A stretch of 56,315 nucleotides of DNA from Paenibacillus sp. (GTDB lineage: Bacteria; Bacillota; Bacilli; Paenibacillales; Paenibacillaceae). The notes under the pieces are model-generated. The model did not search any database. It saw only the letters and a list, made by a program, of their open reading frames with translations, and was not told the DNA's origin. Positions 23,883 through 32,966 of the stretch are shown in pieces. Location of the stretch: positions 1 to 56,315 of the forward strand of contig JAILZT010000032.1 in the NCBI GenBank assembly GCA_023512345.1, read 5' to 3'. Both the position numbers and the translations under genes were made by a program. Position 1 is the first letter of the stretch; each line of letters starts with the position of its first letter.

Positions 23883-24723
23883 AAGGGATCCTCCATTTAT
23901 ATTATTTTTTGTTCCGATTAATTGAAAATATATTATCCCCCTTTCTAGGATTCCTAATAGCTTTTTGGAACGTTGCACAATGTAAACTTTAGAATGTGTT
24001 TGGCGAGATAATATTTATTTTCTCCATATTAACTAGTAGTACTTTCCTTTTATATATTTCGGTAGGAAGAGGATTAAATTTCAGTAATTAATACATTTTT
24101 TAAAGCGTTTTCTATGCTAAAGCGATAGAAATTTCGACCTACAGATATTACGGTGAAGCGTTCCATATTTAGAACAGGTCATTTCGCAAACGTAGAACGC
24201 TAGCTCAAGCAGGTTAGAAGATTAAAACCTCTCTTTAGAAGCAAATTGGACAAGGCGAATTTCTAAGTTTCTAATCGAGGAAGTAGAGGGAGTAACCATC
24301 GAGGATCTTAACTGGGAAAACTACTCTGTAGTTGAAAACGGCAAGGACTCAGATACCCATCCAACTCCTTGACAACGGATTTCATCCCAACGTATGCGGG
24401 GTCATGAGAAAGCCCCAACCACGCAAATATAGGCACAACTCCGTGGCGAACGCAGGAGAGAATTTATCAAAGATTTTTTTAGCTCATATTAGCGATAGAT
24501 CCCTTTTAGAAATCTGCCGCTATTCAATTTAAGGGCACAATTGTTAATCCATCATTTGCGGGAATAACGCAAGATACATATCGGCAAAACAGTTCTCAGG
24601 TATTGAACAGAAGTGTTTTAAAGATAATTGCTAATTACCTCAGCTGAAGATGTATTAATTATTGAAAGGTGGCGATAATGGTTTATCAATAAACAGTATT
24701 TTTCAGAGAGGGTGTCATTAAAG

Positions 24724-24987
24724 ATGAACTATGATGATGTTTATGAGTTGCATCTACAGTTACTTTACATATATGAAAAAAAACAGAGGTATTCTGGGCC
24801 TTACCAGAGGCAAATTGATTATTATAAGAAGCAACTGTTCATTTTTGCTGAAGATAAAGTTCAACGGATCTTCGTCCTAAATCAATTGTTAAAAATTCAT
24901 GAGAAAACTCGAGAAGTTCTTGTCAATAGTTGTGCAGATCGATACTTTTCAAGGAATATATCTGTTGATGCTGAATCCGGAATTTAA
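24724..24987 (+). CDS. small hypothetical protein
   Basis: The frame encodes 87 residues from ATG 24724 (GAGAGGG about 11 nt upstream; GTG 24712 is longer). The product is helical and rich in Tyr, Gln and Leu (YELHLQLLYIYEKKQRYSGPYQRQIDYYKKQ). It recalls small helical proteins of sporulation or phage origin, but nothing is recognisable. It stands alone in the gene-poor region. Confidence 0.45.
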   Translation: MNYDDVYELHLQLLYIYEKKQRYSGPYQRQIDYYKKQLFIFAEDKVQRIFVLNQLLKIHEKTREVLVNSCADRYFSRNISVDAESGI

Positions 24988-25386
24988 CGGGTGAGATACA
25001 TATTCAATAATTAGATAACCTTAAACGTTTGGTAACGGGTATTTACCATGTGACTTGTTCTGGCATAGCACTCTATAGCAACAAGTAAATTGATTTTTTT
25101 CCAAAAAAATCCCAAAACGTAAATGTAACGACATCTACTGTTGTGGATGAAGGAGGGCAGATGTTATTTGAAATTACTGGTGAAATGGAAAAGAATTAAA
25201 GAGAATGAGATTCATTTAAAGCGGCGGTTGATGTAGCGGGAGTTAGATGTTCTTAAATATTTACACCAACTAGTCTTGGTACGATTATAAGTGTTCATAG
25301 CCATATCTTTAATAGAATATCGGTCTTTCAGAAGAAAGGGATTGAAGTTATATTTCATAATCTCCACTTATATATGTTATTTAGAG

Positions 25387-25435
25387 AGCAAGGAAAACTG
25401 GGTTAGCATCCAAGTTTTCCTTGCTTTTTGTTTTT
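25387..25435 (+). terminator. intrinsic terminator, upstream gene lost
   Basis: AGCAAGGAAAACT pairs with AAGTTTTCCTTGCT, followed by TTTTGTTTTTT. It follows a decayed frame near 25265-25410, so it may have served a lost gene. Confidence 0.8.
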
Positions 25436-25645
25436 TATTTACGGTGAATCTTTAAAACTATCGTAGTGTTTAGTAATTACTTCTTAGTTAGTGTTGATAA
25501 AGGCCAAATCTGATAGAAGAGAACAGTGCGATTGTGAAAAATAGTGATATCTAAAAAAATAGCTAGAAGTGGGATATCTTCGAATAAATATCCGAAAACG
25601 GATAATACTAGAGTTATCAAGCGATTTTGAAAAGGAGCTGTTGAA

Positions 25646-25975
25646 ATGATACATAAAAAATATTCTATTGGTATTGCAAAAGTAACATCCAAAGGTATCA
25701 ATTTTCGAGGAATCCACTATTCGAATACACAGGCTATAAAAGAAAGGTGGTTTGAAATAGTTGAGTGGACAGGAGATTGGCCAATAGCAGTTATTTTTAA
25801 CCCCAAGAACCTGAGTAGAATTTACTTCGTGGATGAAAAAAAGAATAACATAATTCTATGTGAAACGATTATTCCAAAAAGTGAGTACGACAAATATAAG
25901 GAGAAGTTGGAGGAGTACTTCAATGCATACAAAAACTTCAAAGAGAACGTTCTTCCGGTAAAAAGAAGGGGTTGA
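25646..25975 (+). CDS. orphan Mu/TnsB C-terminal beta-barrel-like ORF
   Basis: The 109-residue ORF has AAAAGGAG 9 nt upstream. VTSKGINFRGIHYSNTQAI, then WPIAVIFNPKNLSRIYFVDEKKNNIILCE, matches the pattern of the Mu transposase C-terminal barrel. The TnsB of this window has the same layout (GIKFNKSLF... then VEYSFDPRDTSRLFLRHEDGSFEECF). A helical Lys-rich tail follows. No DDE core is present. It is either the translated remnant of an older TnsB/TniA or a stand-alone domain that could influence transposase assembly. Confidence 0.55.
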   Translation: MIHKKYSIGIAKVTSKGINFRGIHYSNTQAIKERWFEIVEWTGDWPIAVIFNPKNLSRIYFVDEKKNNIILCETIIPKSEYDKYKEKLEEYFNAYKNFKENVLPVKRRG

Positions 25976-26374
25976 ATCGTCGTAGGGATAGAGTTATGTA
26001 TAAGTACTTGAAATGACATTAATTAGAATGTAGCTAGCTTATCGCTTATTAATCGTGGTGTTATGAGAGGTATAATCTATGTCATTAGCCCAAGTTCCGG
26101 ATTTACTCGGAACTTATTTTATTAGAGACATTGTTCTCGAATGCAGATTTCAAATTCAATGTAATTCCAATCATCGTCAATTTTATTTGCGTTTCCCTCT
26201 TTAACGAGAACCATAAAGGTGTAGATAATTAAGCAAATAATTATAGAGCCACAATGAAATTAATTTAAAAGTTAAAATAAAATTTAAAACTATTTTATTA
26301 AATGGTTTTTTGTATTACTATATCTCGTATAATAACCATAATTTTAGCGAAATCTGTAAAACGAGAGGAGCGAT

Positions 26375-27217
26375 TTGATAGTGGAGGGCTCAACGATTCG
26401 AACTCAGATAAAGCGATGGGTTAAGCAAGGTAAAGGCCAAGGGGAGGGAGTAAATTACACACCTTGGTATACAGCTAAGCAAGTATCTTCTAGAGGTAAC
26501 ACCCATAGACCCAAAGGAATTAAGAATGGGCGTGAACATTTATTTTTATCAGATTGGGAGTACTTTTACTTCTTATTATTAGACTGGTCTAAATTGATTG
26601 AAGATTACAAGGAACAGTACCCGCTGCTTGATGAGGAACTTGATAATATCGAGGAGACAATAGAAATTGCGAGGGAGTTGAATGTTAAGCATCCGATCAA
26701 TCTGAAAACAAATGAATTGAAAATAATGACTACTGATTATCTAATCAAATTTCTTGATGGAACTTTTCTAGCGGTCTCTTTAAAGCCTTTTAAATCAATC
26801 ACTGTGAGAGAAATAGAAAAAATGGAGATAGAGAGGATTTATTGGGAGCGTAGAGGAGTCCAGTGGGAACTGGTTACGGATAAAGATGTTCCTGTGACAT
26901 ATGCCAAAAACATAGATTACGTTCACAGTGTTTATGATCTCGCTAATTATCACATATCTGAAACGATTGTTACTAAAGTAAGGAAATTAATGGAACCTAA
27001 TCTATCAAGGAGAACTAGCAAGTTAACTGACATCACAAATGAGGTTGATGATAGATTAGGCCTTTTACCGGGGAACAGCCTGACAATAGCCCGGCATCTT
27101 ATTGTTACAAAAAAGTGGATTGTTGACATGGAGCAGCCCATCGACCCTAATAAGCCTTTGCAGATTCTTAACATACCAGAGGCAAAAGGGGAAGGGCTGA
27201 GAAAATATGCAAACTGA
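26375..27217 (+). CDS. tnsA: Tn7-like TnsA endonuclease
   Basis: TnsA cuts the 5' ends of the transposon so that it leaves by cut-and-paste with TnsB. The 280-residue protein shows the family core: SDWEYFYFLLLDWSK (catalytic Glu), YKEQYPLLDE, MTTDYLIKFLDGT (catalytic Asp) and LAVSLKPFK (Lys), then a winged C-terminal domain. The start is TTG 26375 (GAGAGGAG upstream) or GTG 26381. It overlaps tnsB by 11 nt. A separate TnsA implies non-replicative transposition, unlike Tn5053-type elements. Confidence 0.92.
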   Translation: MIVEGSTIRTQIKRWVKQGKGQGEGVNYTPWYTAKQVSSRGNTHRPKGIKNGREHLFLSDWEYFYFLLLDWSKLIEDYKEQYPLLDEELDNIEETIEIARELNVKHPINLKTNELKIMTTDYLIKFLDGTFLAVSLKPFKSITVREIEKMEIERIYWERRGVQWELVTDKDVPVTYAKNIDYVHSVYDLANYHISETIVTKVRKLMEPNLSRRTSKLTDITNEVDDRLGLLPGNSLTIARHLIVTKKWIVDMEQPIDPNKPLQILNIPEAKGEGLRKYAN

Positions 27218-29402
27218 AATTTATCCAAATAGCATTCTTGAACTTTGGCCGGAAATTGACGAGGTTGATGACATCGAGCAGATAACCCCATCTTTATTAC
27301 GAGTACTGTGGGTGAACAACAAGGTCGTTGTTACGATTGATATTCTCAGTGAAACGGCTCAACCCGAATTCAATAACCGAGAAATAATTGAAAATGAAAT
27401 CATGGAAGGGAATATACAATTCACTGAATACGTAATTCCAAGGACGATGCTACCCGACTCGAGATTAACTGAAAAAGATAAGTTGATACGCGACAAAGTC
27501 TGGGGATATTTGGAGGAGGCTGTTACAGGGAAACATGCTTTTGATATCTTAAAAAAGAGACTACGTGGAATCATTATTGATGAAATTAGTAAAAAGCACA
27601 ACGTGTCAAAAACATTGGTCAGGATAAATTTGAGGAAATATTGGCAACGAGGAATGAGAGTCAATGCTTTGTTGCCTGACTTCTGGAAATGCGGCGGCAA
27701 GGGAGTAGCACGTGATACTCCTGGTGAAAAAGTAGGTACAAGAAACCAAGACTCGAGATCAGATCCTGAGTTAGTCGGTATTAAAATTACGAAAGAAATC
27801 AAAAGGGATCATTTCCAAAAAGCTATTGATCGCTGGTATAAGAAAAGAGATAAGAGAACCCTGTATGAAGTGTATGTTCTGATGCTCGGAGCTTACTATA
27901 AAGCAGGTATTGATGCTGAGGAAGGTATTATTTTAAAGCTGAAACATGAAGTACCTACATTTCGCCAATTTTATTACTGGCACCGAAAAGAACGTGATCT
28001 CAAGGATGAATACGAGAAACGGTATGGTCATAGAAGGGTGAATTTAAAATATAGGGCTATTGAGGGTACGTTTGAAGACAAATCATTTGGCCCTGGTTCT
28101 CTATATCAGATTGATTCAACTGTTGGAAATATATATTTAGTGAATCGAAAAAATAGAAATTGGTTTATCGGTAGACCCGTAATATATTTTGTCGTAGATG
28201 TTTTCAGCCGATTAATTGCAGGACTTTATGTAGGACTGGAAGGGCCTAGTTGGATCGGAGCAGCTCTTGCATTAGAGAATGCTGCCTCTAACAAAGTGGA
28301 GTATTGTAAACGATTCGGAATTGATATTTCTCCAGAAGAATGGCCGTCGTTTGGACTACCTGAACGTTTAACTACAGATCGTGGGGAATATGTTGGAAAC
28401 AAGTCGGCTCATCTTATAAAGACATTGGGCGTAAAACCAGAGCATCTTCCTGCATATCGTCCGGACTGGAAGCCTTTTGTCGAAAAACAATTTGATGTGA
28501 GTAATGAACACTACGTTAGGTGGGTTCCAGGCGCAATCCTAGAACGTATGCAGGAACGCGGTGATTTAAAGACTAAAATGAAAGATCTTTTAGATATTCA
28601 TGAATTTGAGAAAATTCTAATCGAATACGTGAGATATCATAACAAACATTATATGACCTCGTATAGAAGAAACGATGCCATGATTGCTGAGGATATCGTC
28701 CCAACCCCAAATGCGCTTTGGCATTGGGGCCGAAAGAATAGTCTAGGATCCCTTAGTTTTGTCAGCAAGGATGAATTGCGTATGAACCTGCTTCCTTCAC
28801 GGAAAAGCCGATTCACTGCAAGCGGTATAAAGTTCAACAAGAGTCTTTTTACGTGTAAGACTGCAGAGAGGGAAAGTTGGCGTTTTCATGCAAGAAATGG
28901 AGAAAAAATTGATGTTGAATATTCCTTTGATCCTCGTGATACATCCCGCTTGTTTTTAAGACATGAAGATGGCTCATTTGAGGAATGTTTTAAGCTAAAC
29001 GAACAGAATGAGAAGTTTGTAGCGCGTCATATGGAGTTCAGGTGGGAAGAAGAGCTTGACGTCATCGCTTATGAAGCAAGGATGGGACGTAGAGGTGCAT
29101 TTAAGAATATAGAAGATAGAGTGAATATGATTGATAGTTTTGAAACAGTAGTTAAATCTTCTAAGGCCTCCTCAAAGAATTCAGGTAGCGGTCAGGTTCA
29201 AATAAAAGATGGCAAAATGCATCGACGAGTGGCCAAGCAGCAAGAAAGAGAAGAGAGAAGTTGGAGGTTGGATGATGGGGATAATAAACAATCGGATTTC
29301 AGTAATGTAATCAACTTTCCAAACGTGGAGGAGAAAGCAGATTTTGTACCGTCAGTAGATAATACGGATTTGTTAAGGCAAGCACTGGATGAGGAGGAGT
29401 AA
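27207..29402 (+). CDS. tnsB: Tn7-like TnsB DDE transposase
   Basis: A 731-residue transposase of the retroviral integrase superfamily that binds the element ends and joins the 3' ends. The catalytic triad is Asp in YQIDSTVGN (near 303), Asp in LTTDRGEYVG (near 390) and Glu in PFVEKQFDV (near 425). N-terminal DNA-binding helices precede the core. The Mu-type barrel (GIKFNKSLFTCK...FDPRDTSRLFL) lies near 540-610, and a charged C-terminal tail probably contacts TnsC. It is translationally coupled to tnsA and tnsC. Confidence 0.95.
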   Translation: MQTEIYPNSILELWPEIDEVDDIEQITPSLLRVLWVNNKVVVTIDILSETAQPEFNNREIIENEIMEGNIQFTEYVIPRTMLPDSRLTEKDKLIRDKVWGYLEEAVTGKHAFDILKKRLRGIIIDEISKKHNVSKTLVRINLRKYWQRGMRVNALLPDFWKCGGKGVARDTPGEKVGTRNQDSRSDPELVGIKITKEIKRDHFQKAIDRWYKKRDKRTLYEVYVLMLGAYYKAGIDAEEGIILKLKHEVPTFRQFYYWHRKERDLKDEYEKRYGHRRVNLKYRAIEGTFEDKSFGPGSLYQIDSTVGNIYLVNRKNRNWFIGRPVIYFVVDVFSRLIAGLYVGLEGPSWIGAALALENAASNKVEYCKRFGIDISPEEWPSFGLPERLTTDRGEYVGNKSAHLIKTLGVKPEHLPAYRPDWKPFVEKQFDVSNEHYVRWVPGAILERMQERGDLKTKMKDLLDIHEFEKILIEYVRYHNKHYMTSYRRNDAMIAEDIVPTPNALWHWGRKNSLGSLSFVSKDELRMNLLPSRKSRFTASGIKFNKSLFTCKTAERESWRFHARNGEKIDVEYSFDPRDTSRLFLRHEDGSFEECFKLNEQNEKFVARHMEFRWEEELDVIAYEARMGRRGAFKNIEDRVNMIDSFETVVKSSKASSKNSGSGQVQIKDGKMHRRVAKQQEREERSWRLDDGDNKQSDFSNVINFPNVEEKADFVPSVDNTDLLRQALDEEE

Positions 29403-29404
29403 GC

Positions 29405-31075
29405 TTGAAAATCAGAAAACCCTTAAGAGGAAGGATAGAATTTGCTGAGTATAAGGATACTGGTGTTCCACATTATAAAGGGTTCCCCATGATTGAAGCT
29501 CTTCCTGAGATTCTGGACGCTATAGAAGCAACCAAGAAAATAAAGGTGCTAAAAAATTTTAATCCAAAGGAATTACAGCTATCTTCCAGTAAACGAAAAC
29601 ACTGTGTTGAGCAACTCGCTAATTACGTCATTCCTTTGAATAAACACCTTGAAGTAGAACAAAAGCTTTCCATTTTCATCAGACAAGGATATCTGTCGCG
29701 AAATATAACCAATAATGACCATGTTCGACGGATGAGGTATGCTATGATGTCTTTTAAAAAGCCGGAAACTGCTGAGTTAGAGAAGCAAGCTTACAAGGTA
29801 CCCTTGCCAACATCTTCAGGGCTAGGGATTATAGGTATTTCAGGTGCAGGTAAAAGCACAGGAATAGCAAGAATTCTTGATATTTATCCCCAAATCATTA
29901 TTCATGAACAGCATAAAGAAAGACAATTAGTATGGTTGAAAATTGACTGTCCAGTGACGGGTACAATTAAACAACTTTGTCTTAGTTTTATTAATGAAAT
30001 CGGAGAGTTGATGGGAGAGATAGATTACAAGGAATATACTGATTATAAGACGGATGAGTTAATTCAAGTAATGTCATCACTTGCATTGGAGCACCATCTT
30101 GGAGTGCTAGTGATAGACGAAATACAGTATTTGCATGAACTTAAATCTGGTGGAGCAACAATTATGCTGAATTTCTTTAACACACTTATTAATACAATTG
30201 GTGTTCCTATAGTATTAATTGGAACGCCTAAAGCCCGCCATCTCTTTACGAAGGAATTTCGAAACATTAAAAGGATTACTGCCCAAGGGAGTATTGAGTG
30301 GGATCGATTACTGGTAACTGACAATGATTGGAAAACCCTATTGACGTATATATGGAAGCATCAGTGGACTTTAAAAAAGGCGGAATTAACGGCTAAAATT
30401 GAAGAGGCATTATATTACGAATCTCAAGGTATTCCGGATCTTGTTGTAAAGATCTTCAAAGAGTCTCAAAAAAGGGTGATAGGCGGCGGTGAATTGATAA
30501 CAGCTGCAGTAATACATTCTGTTGCTCAAGAGCAATTTCGACTTTTGCAGCCGCCATTAAGAGCCCTTCGTAGTGGTAGTGAGAAAGAAATGCAAAAATA
30601 TTTGGATATCTTCATGAGCTACGATCCAGCAACCTTTATTACAGCTGAAGAGAAGCGAGTGTACGAGGAAGCCTCTGGAATTAACTTGGAAGAAGTTTTA
30701 TATGAACAAGAGCAAGAGGCGCAGCTGCATGAAATCATTCATTGGCTTATGGAGGCTGATTTCTCGGCTGAAGCCGCGAGGTCAGCTGCTGATGGAACTA
30801 AGGTAGATGACCTAAATCAATGGAAACGGGCTGCATACCAAGCAGCACTTGTTTATAAGCACGAAGAGAATGTTCCAGCATCTAATAAAATCACTAATGT
30901 GCCGGCTAAAGATTCTAAGGAAAAACAAAGTAAAAATAAACATCAATATCAACATAAATCTAATGGCGTGTTAGCTGTTATAGCTTCTAAAGAGAAAGAG
31001 AAGAATGCAACGTTCTATGAATTAATTAAAAGGTCAGGTTATGTTCAAGATGTAAGATCGAGACTAGGTTTGTGA
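29405..31075 (+). CDS. tnsC: Tn7-like TnsC AAA+ regulator
   Basis: An ATPase that links TniQ/TnsD-bound targets to the transposase. The 556-residue protein has Walker A GISGAGKST (near residues 146-154), Walker B LGVLVIDEIQYL (near 232-243) and sensor-like VLIGTPKARHLF. The N-terminal region probably contacts TnsB and the long C-terminal part is Lys/Gln-rich. TTG start after AGGAGGAG, 2 nt from the tnsB stop. The length fits classical TnsC rather than the short Tn5053 TniB. Confidence 0.94.
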   Translation: MKIRKPLRGRIEFAEYKDTGVPHYKGFPMIEALPEILDAIEATKKIKVLKNFNPKELQLSSSKRKHCVEQLANYVIPLNKHLEVEQKLSIFIRQGYLSRNITNNDHVRRMRYAMMSFKKPETAELEKQAYKVPLPTSSGLGIIGISGAGKSTGIARILDIYPQIIIHEQHKERQLVWLKIDCPVTGTIKQLCLSFINEIGELMGEIDYKEYTDYKTDELIQVMSSLALEHHLGVLVIDEIQYLHELKSGGATIMLNFFNTLINTIGVPIVLIGTPKARHLFTKEFRNIKRITAQGSIEWDRLLVTDNDWKTLLTYIWKHQWTLKKAELTAKIEEALYYESQGIPDLVVKIFKESQKRVIGGGELITAAVIHSVAQEQFRLLQPPLRALRSGSEKEMQKYLDIFMSYDPATFITAEEKRVYEEASGINLEEVLYEQEQEAQLHEIIHWLMEADFSAEAARSAADGTKVDDLNQWKRAAYQAALVYKHEENVPASNKITNVPAKDSKEKQSKNKHQYQHKSNGVLAVIASKEKEKNATFYELIKRSGYVQDVRSRLGL

Positions 31076-31090
31076 CTGGGAGGTATTATT

Positions 31091-32941
31091 TTGAGAGCAT
31101 ACCCGGATGAAATTCTTCTAAGCATTGTGGCTAGATACAATTATTTGAATGGACATAAAGGTATTAAGCCGACAAGAAGAAAAATGTATGGCCTCGAGCA
31201 TAAAAAGACATCAATAGATCTTCCTACAACGCTCCTTCCAGTTATAACTTTTGTTCAAGGCTCGGTTCATGAAGTTCTTCAGAATAATACTCTTTTTCCG
31301 TTTTACAAACCATTTTTATCAGAAAAACAAGCTGAAACTATCAGAAGACACATGCTTGACGGTCGTGGAGGAAGTGTTCATTTGACCTCTGGAATAATGG
31401 CAAGTGTGGTAAAGGTAAGAGGGGCACTTCGATTATGTCCTAAATGCCTTTCAGAAGATAGTCTGACATATGGTGAGCCGTATTGGCATCGAGAACATCA
31501 ATTGCCAGGTAACTTGCTTTGTCATATTCATGAATGTGAATTACTCACCGAATGTTTAGTTTGCAAAGAACTGATCTCAACCAACAATTCAAAGGATTTG
31601 TCCATATGCCCTTTATTTTGTAGAGAAGGCCACAATCTTTCTGACCAGATTGTCACTAATGAGGATGCAACCTTGCTAAGAGTAACGAAAAGAATAGTAG
31701 CACTGTTTGAGGAGGCATTAGAAGAGAAGGTTCCTTTAAATCTCCGAGATGTATACGTTAGAAAACTAACCCAAATGAATCTTTGTACTACAGGAGGACG
31801 GATTAACCAACAAGAGGTTTGCTCGCGATTCCGTTCCATGTTTCCATCTGACATTCTTACAAGACTTGGTGTACCTATCCCTTTTGGATCAAACAACTGG
31901 TTATCTAGGATATTAAGGAAGCATCGGTACTCCTTTCATCCATTATTGCATGCGCTTGTAATAGAATTCTTATTAGGAGGAGTTTATGATAAATCTTCCT
32001 ATACAAATATCTCTCCATTTGGGCCAGGCCCTTGGCCCTGCTTAAACAAAATTACAGGTCATTTTAAAAAGCATACGGTGAAAGAGGTAACTGTTACTCG
32101 TTGTACAGACACCCATAAACCAGTTGGTTTATTTAAATGCGAGTTATGTGGATTTCATTATACGAGACGTGGACCTGATTTCACAATCGAGGATGCTTAT
32201 TCTTATGGACGAGTGAAAAACTTCGGCCACTATTGGGAGTCAAAGGCTGATGCTCTTCTTGAAAAAGGTGGTACAATCCGGTCTATCGCAAAAAAATTAG
32301 CTGTAGATTCTAAGACCGTTACACTCTATATAAAGAAAAAACAAGCTCAATTTAATTTAGATTTGCATCAAGTAAGTGAAGATCGAGACTTTAGAAGAGA
32401 TCGTCTTCTGCGGAACATCAATGATTTCCAAAGTTATACAAGCTTTCGAAAAGCAAATGCAAGTGACTACATGTGGTTATACAGACATGACAGGGAATGG
32501 CTCCAGAAATGCTTACCTAGAAACTCTAAAAAAACAACAGGTAAGCCGCGTGTAGATTGGAATCAACGTGATTTAAAAATCGCTGAGGAGATAAACCAAG
32601 TAATTTTAAAACTTCGGATGGGGTATGGCAAACCTGAGCGGATTACTCTTTCTAAAATTGGTCGATCTATTGGAAAACTTGCGTTATTAGAAAGGCACCT
32701 TGAAAAGCTGCCTTTGTGTCAGAGTCTCCTAGAGATTAACTTGGAAACAGAGGAACAACATCAAATTCAGAAAATAAATTGGGCATTGAGGAAAATCGAA
32801 CAGCAAGGTAGCAGACCGATTGAATGGAGAATATTACGGGAAGCGGGTATTCGAATCCTGAAGTCAGAGTATGTCGAATATTACCTGCAGACTAAGATAA
32901 GAGAGGGTTACTATTTGTTTCATGAGAGTATTACAGCATGA
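31091..32941 (+). CDS. tnsD: TniQ/TnsD target-selection protein 1
   Basis: The 616-residue protein opens MRAYPDEILLSIVARYNYLNG, typical of TniQ. Zinc-finger segments follow (LCPKCL...YGEPYWHREHQLPGNLLCHIHECELLTECLVCK) and a second CELCG motif lies near residue 352. A helix-turn-helix (TIRSIAKKLAVDSKTVTLYIK) is near 395-415. One copy of the YxWLxxHDxxWL unit (ASDYMWLYRHDREWLQKCLP) lies near 455-475. TnsD proteins bind a fixed chromosomal site and recruit TnsC. TTG start with GGGAGG. Confidence 0.88.
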   Translation: MRAYPDEILLSIVARYNYLNGHKGIKPTRRKMYGLEHKKTSIDLPTTLLPVITFVQGSVHEVLQNNTLFPFYKPFLSEKQAETIRRHMLDGRGGSVHLTSGIMASVVKVRGALRLCPKCLSEDSLTYGEPYWHREHQLPGNLLCHIHECELLTECLVCKELISTNNSKDLSICPLFCREGHNLSDQIVTNEDATLLRVTKRIVALFEEALEEKVPLNLRDVYVRKLTQMNLCTTGGRINQQEVCSRFRSMFPSDILTRLGVPIPFGSNNWLSRILRKHRYSFHPLLHALVIEFLLGGVYDKSSYTNISPFGPGPWPCLNKITGHFKKHTVKEVTVTRCTDTHKPVGLFKCELCGFHYTRRGPDFTIEDAYSYGRVKNFGHYWESKADALLEKGGTIRSIAKKLAVDSKTVTLYIKKKQAQFNLDLHQVSEDRDFRRDRLLRNINDFQSYTSFRKANASDYMWLYRHDREWLQKCLPRNSKKTTGKPRVDWNQRDLKIAEEINQVILKLRMGYGKPERITLSKIGRSIGKLALLERHLEKLPLCQSLLEINLETEEQHQIQKINWALRKIEQQGSRPIEWRILREAGIRILKSEYVEYYLQTKIREGYYLFHESITA

Positions 32942-32966
32942 CAACATTCAGGACTGGGTGATAAAA

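Larger units (their letters stand above)
23983..26374. other. gene-poor AT-rich region with decayed coding traces
   Basis: Apart from two small ORFs (24724, 25646) I see no complete gene here. Short open stretches look like relics: IEDLNWENYSVVENGKDSD near 24297-24355, NVTTSTVVDEGGQMLFEIT near 25120-25180, and GTIISVHSHIFNRISVFQKK near 25278-25340. None has a credible start. The region probably holds degraded insertion scars and the tnsA-side end of the Tn7-like element. Confidence 0.5.

Noticed and set aside
24332..24532. 66-aa ORF in the gene-poor region
   Set aside because: No ribosome site or domain; probably part of a decayed sequence rather than a gene.
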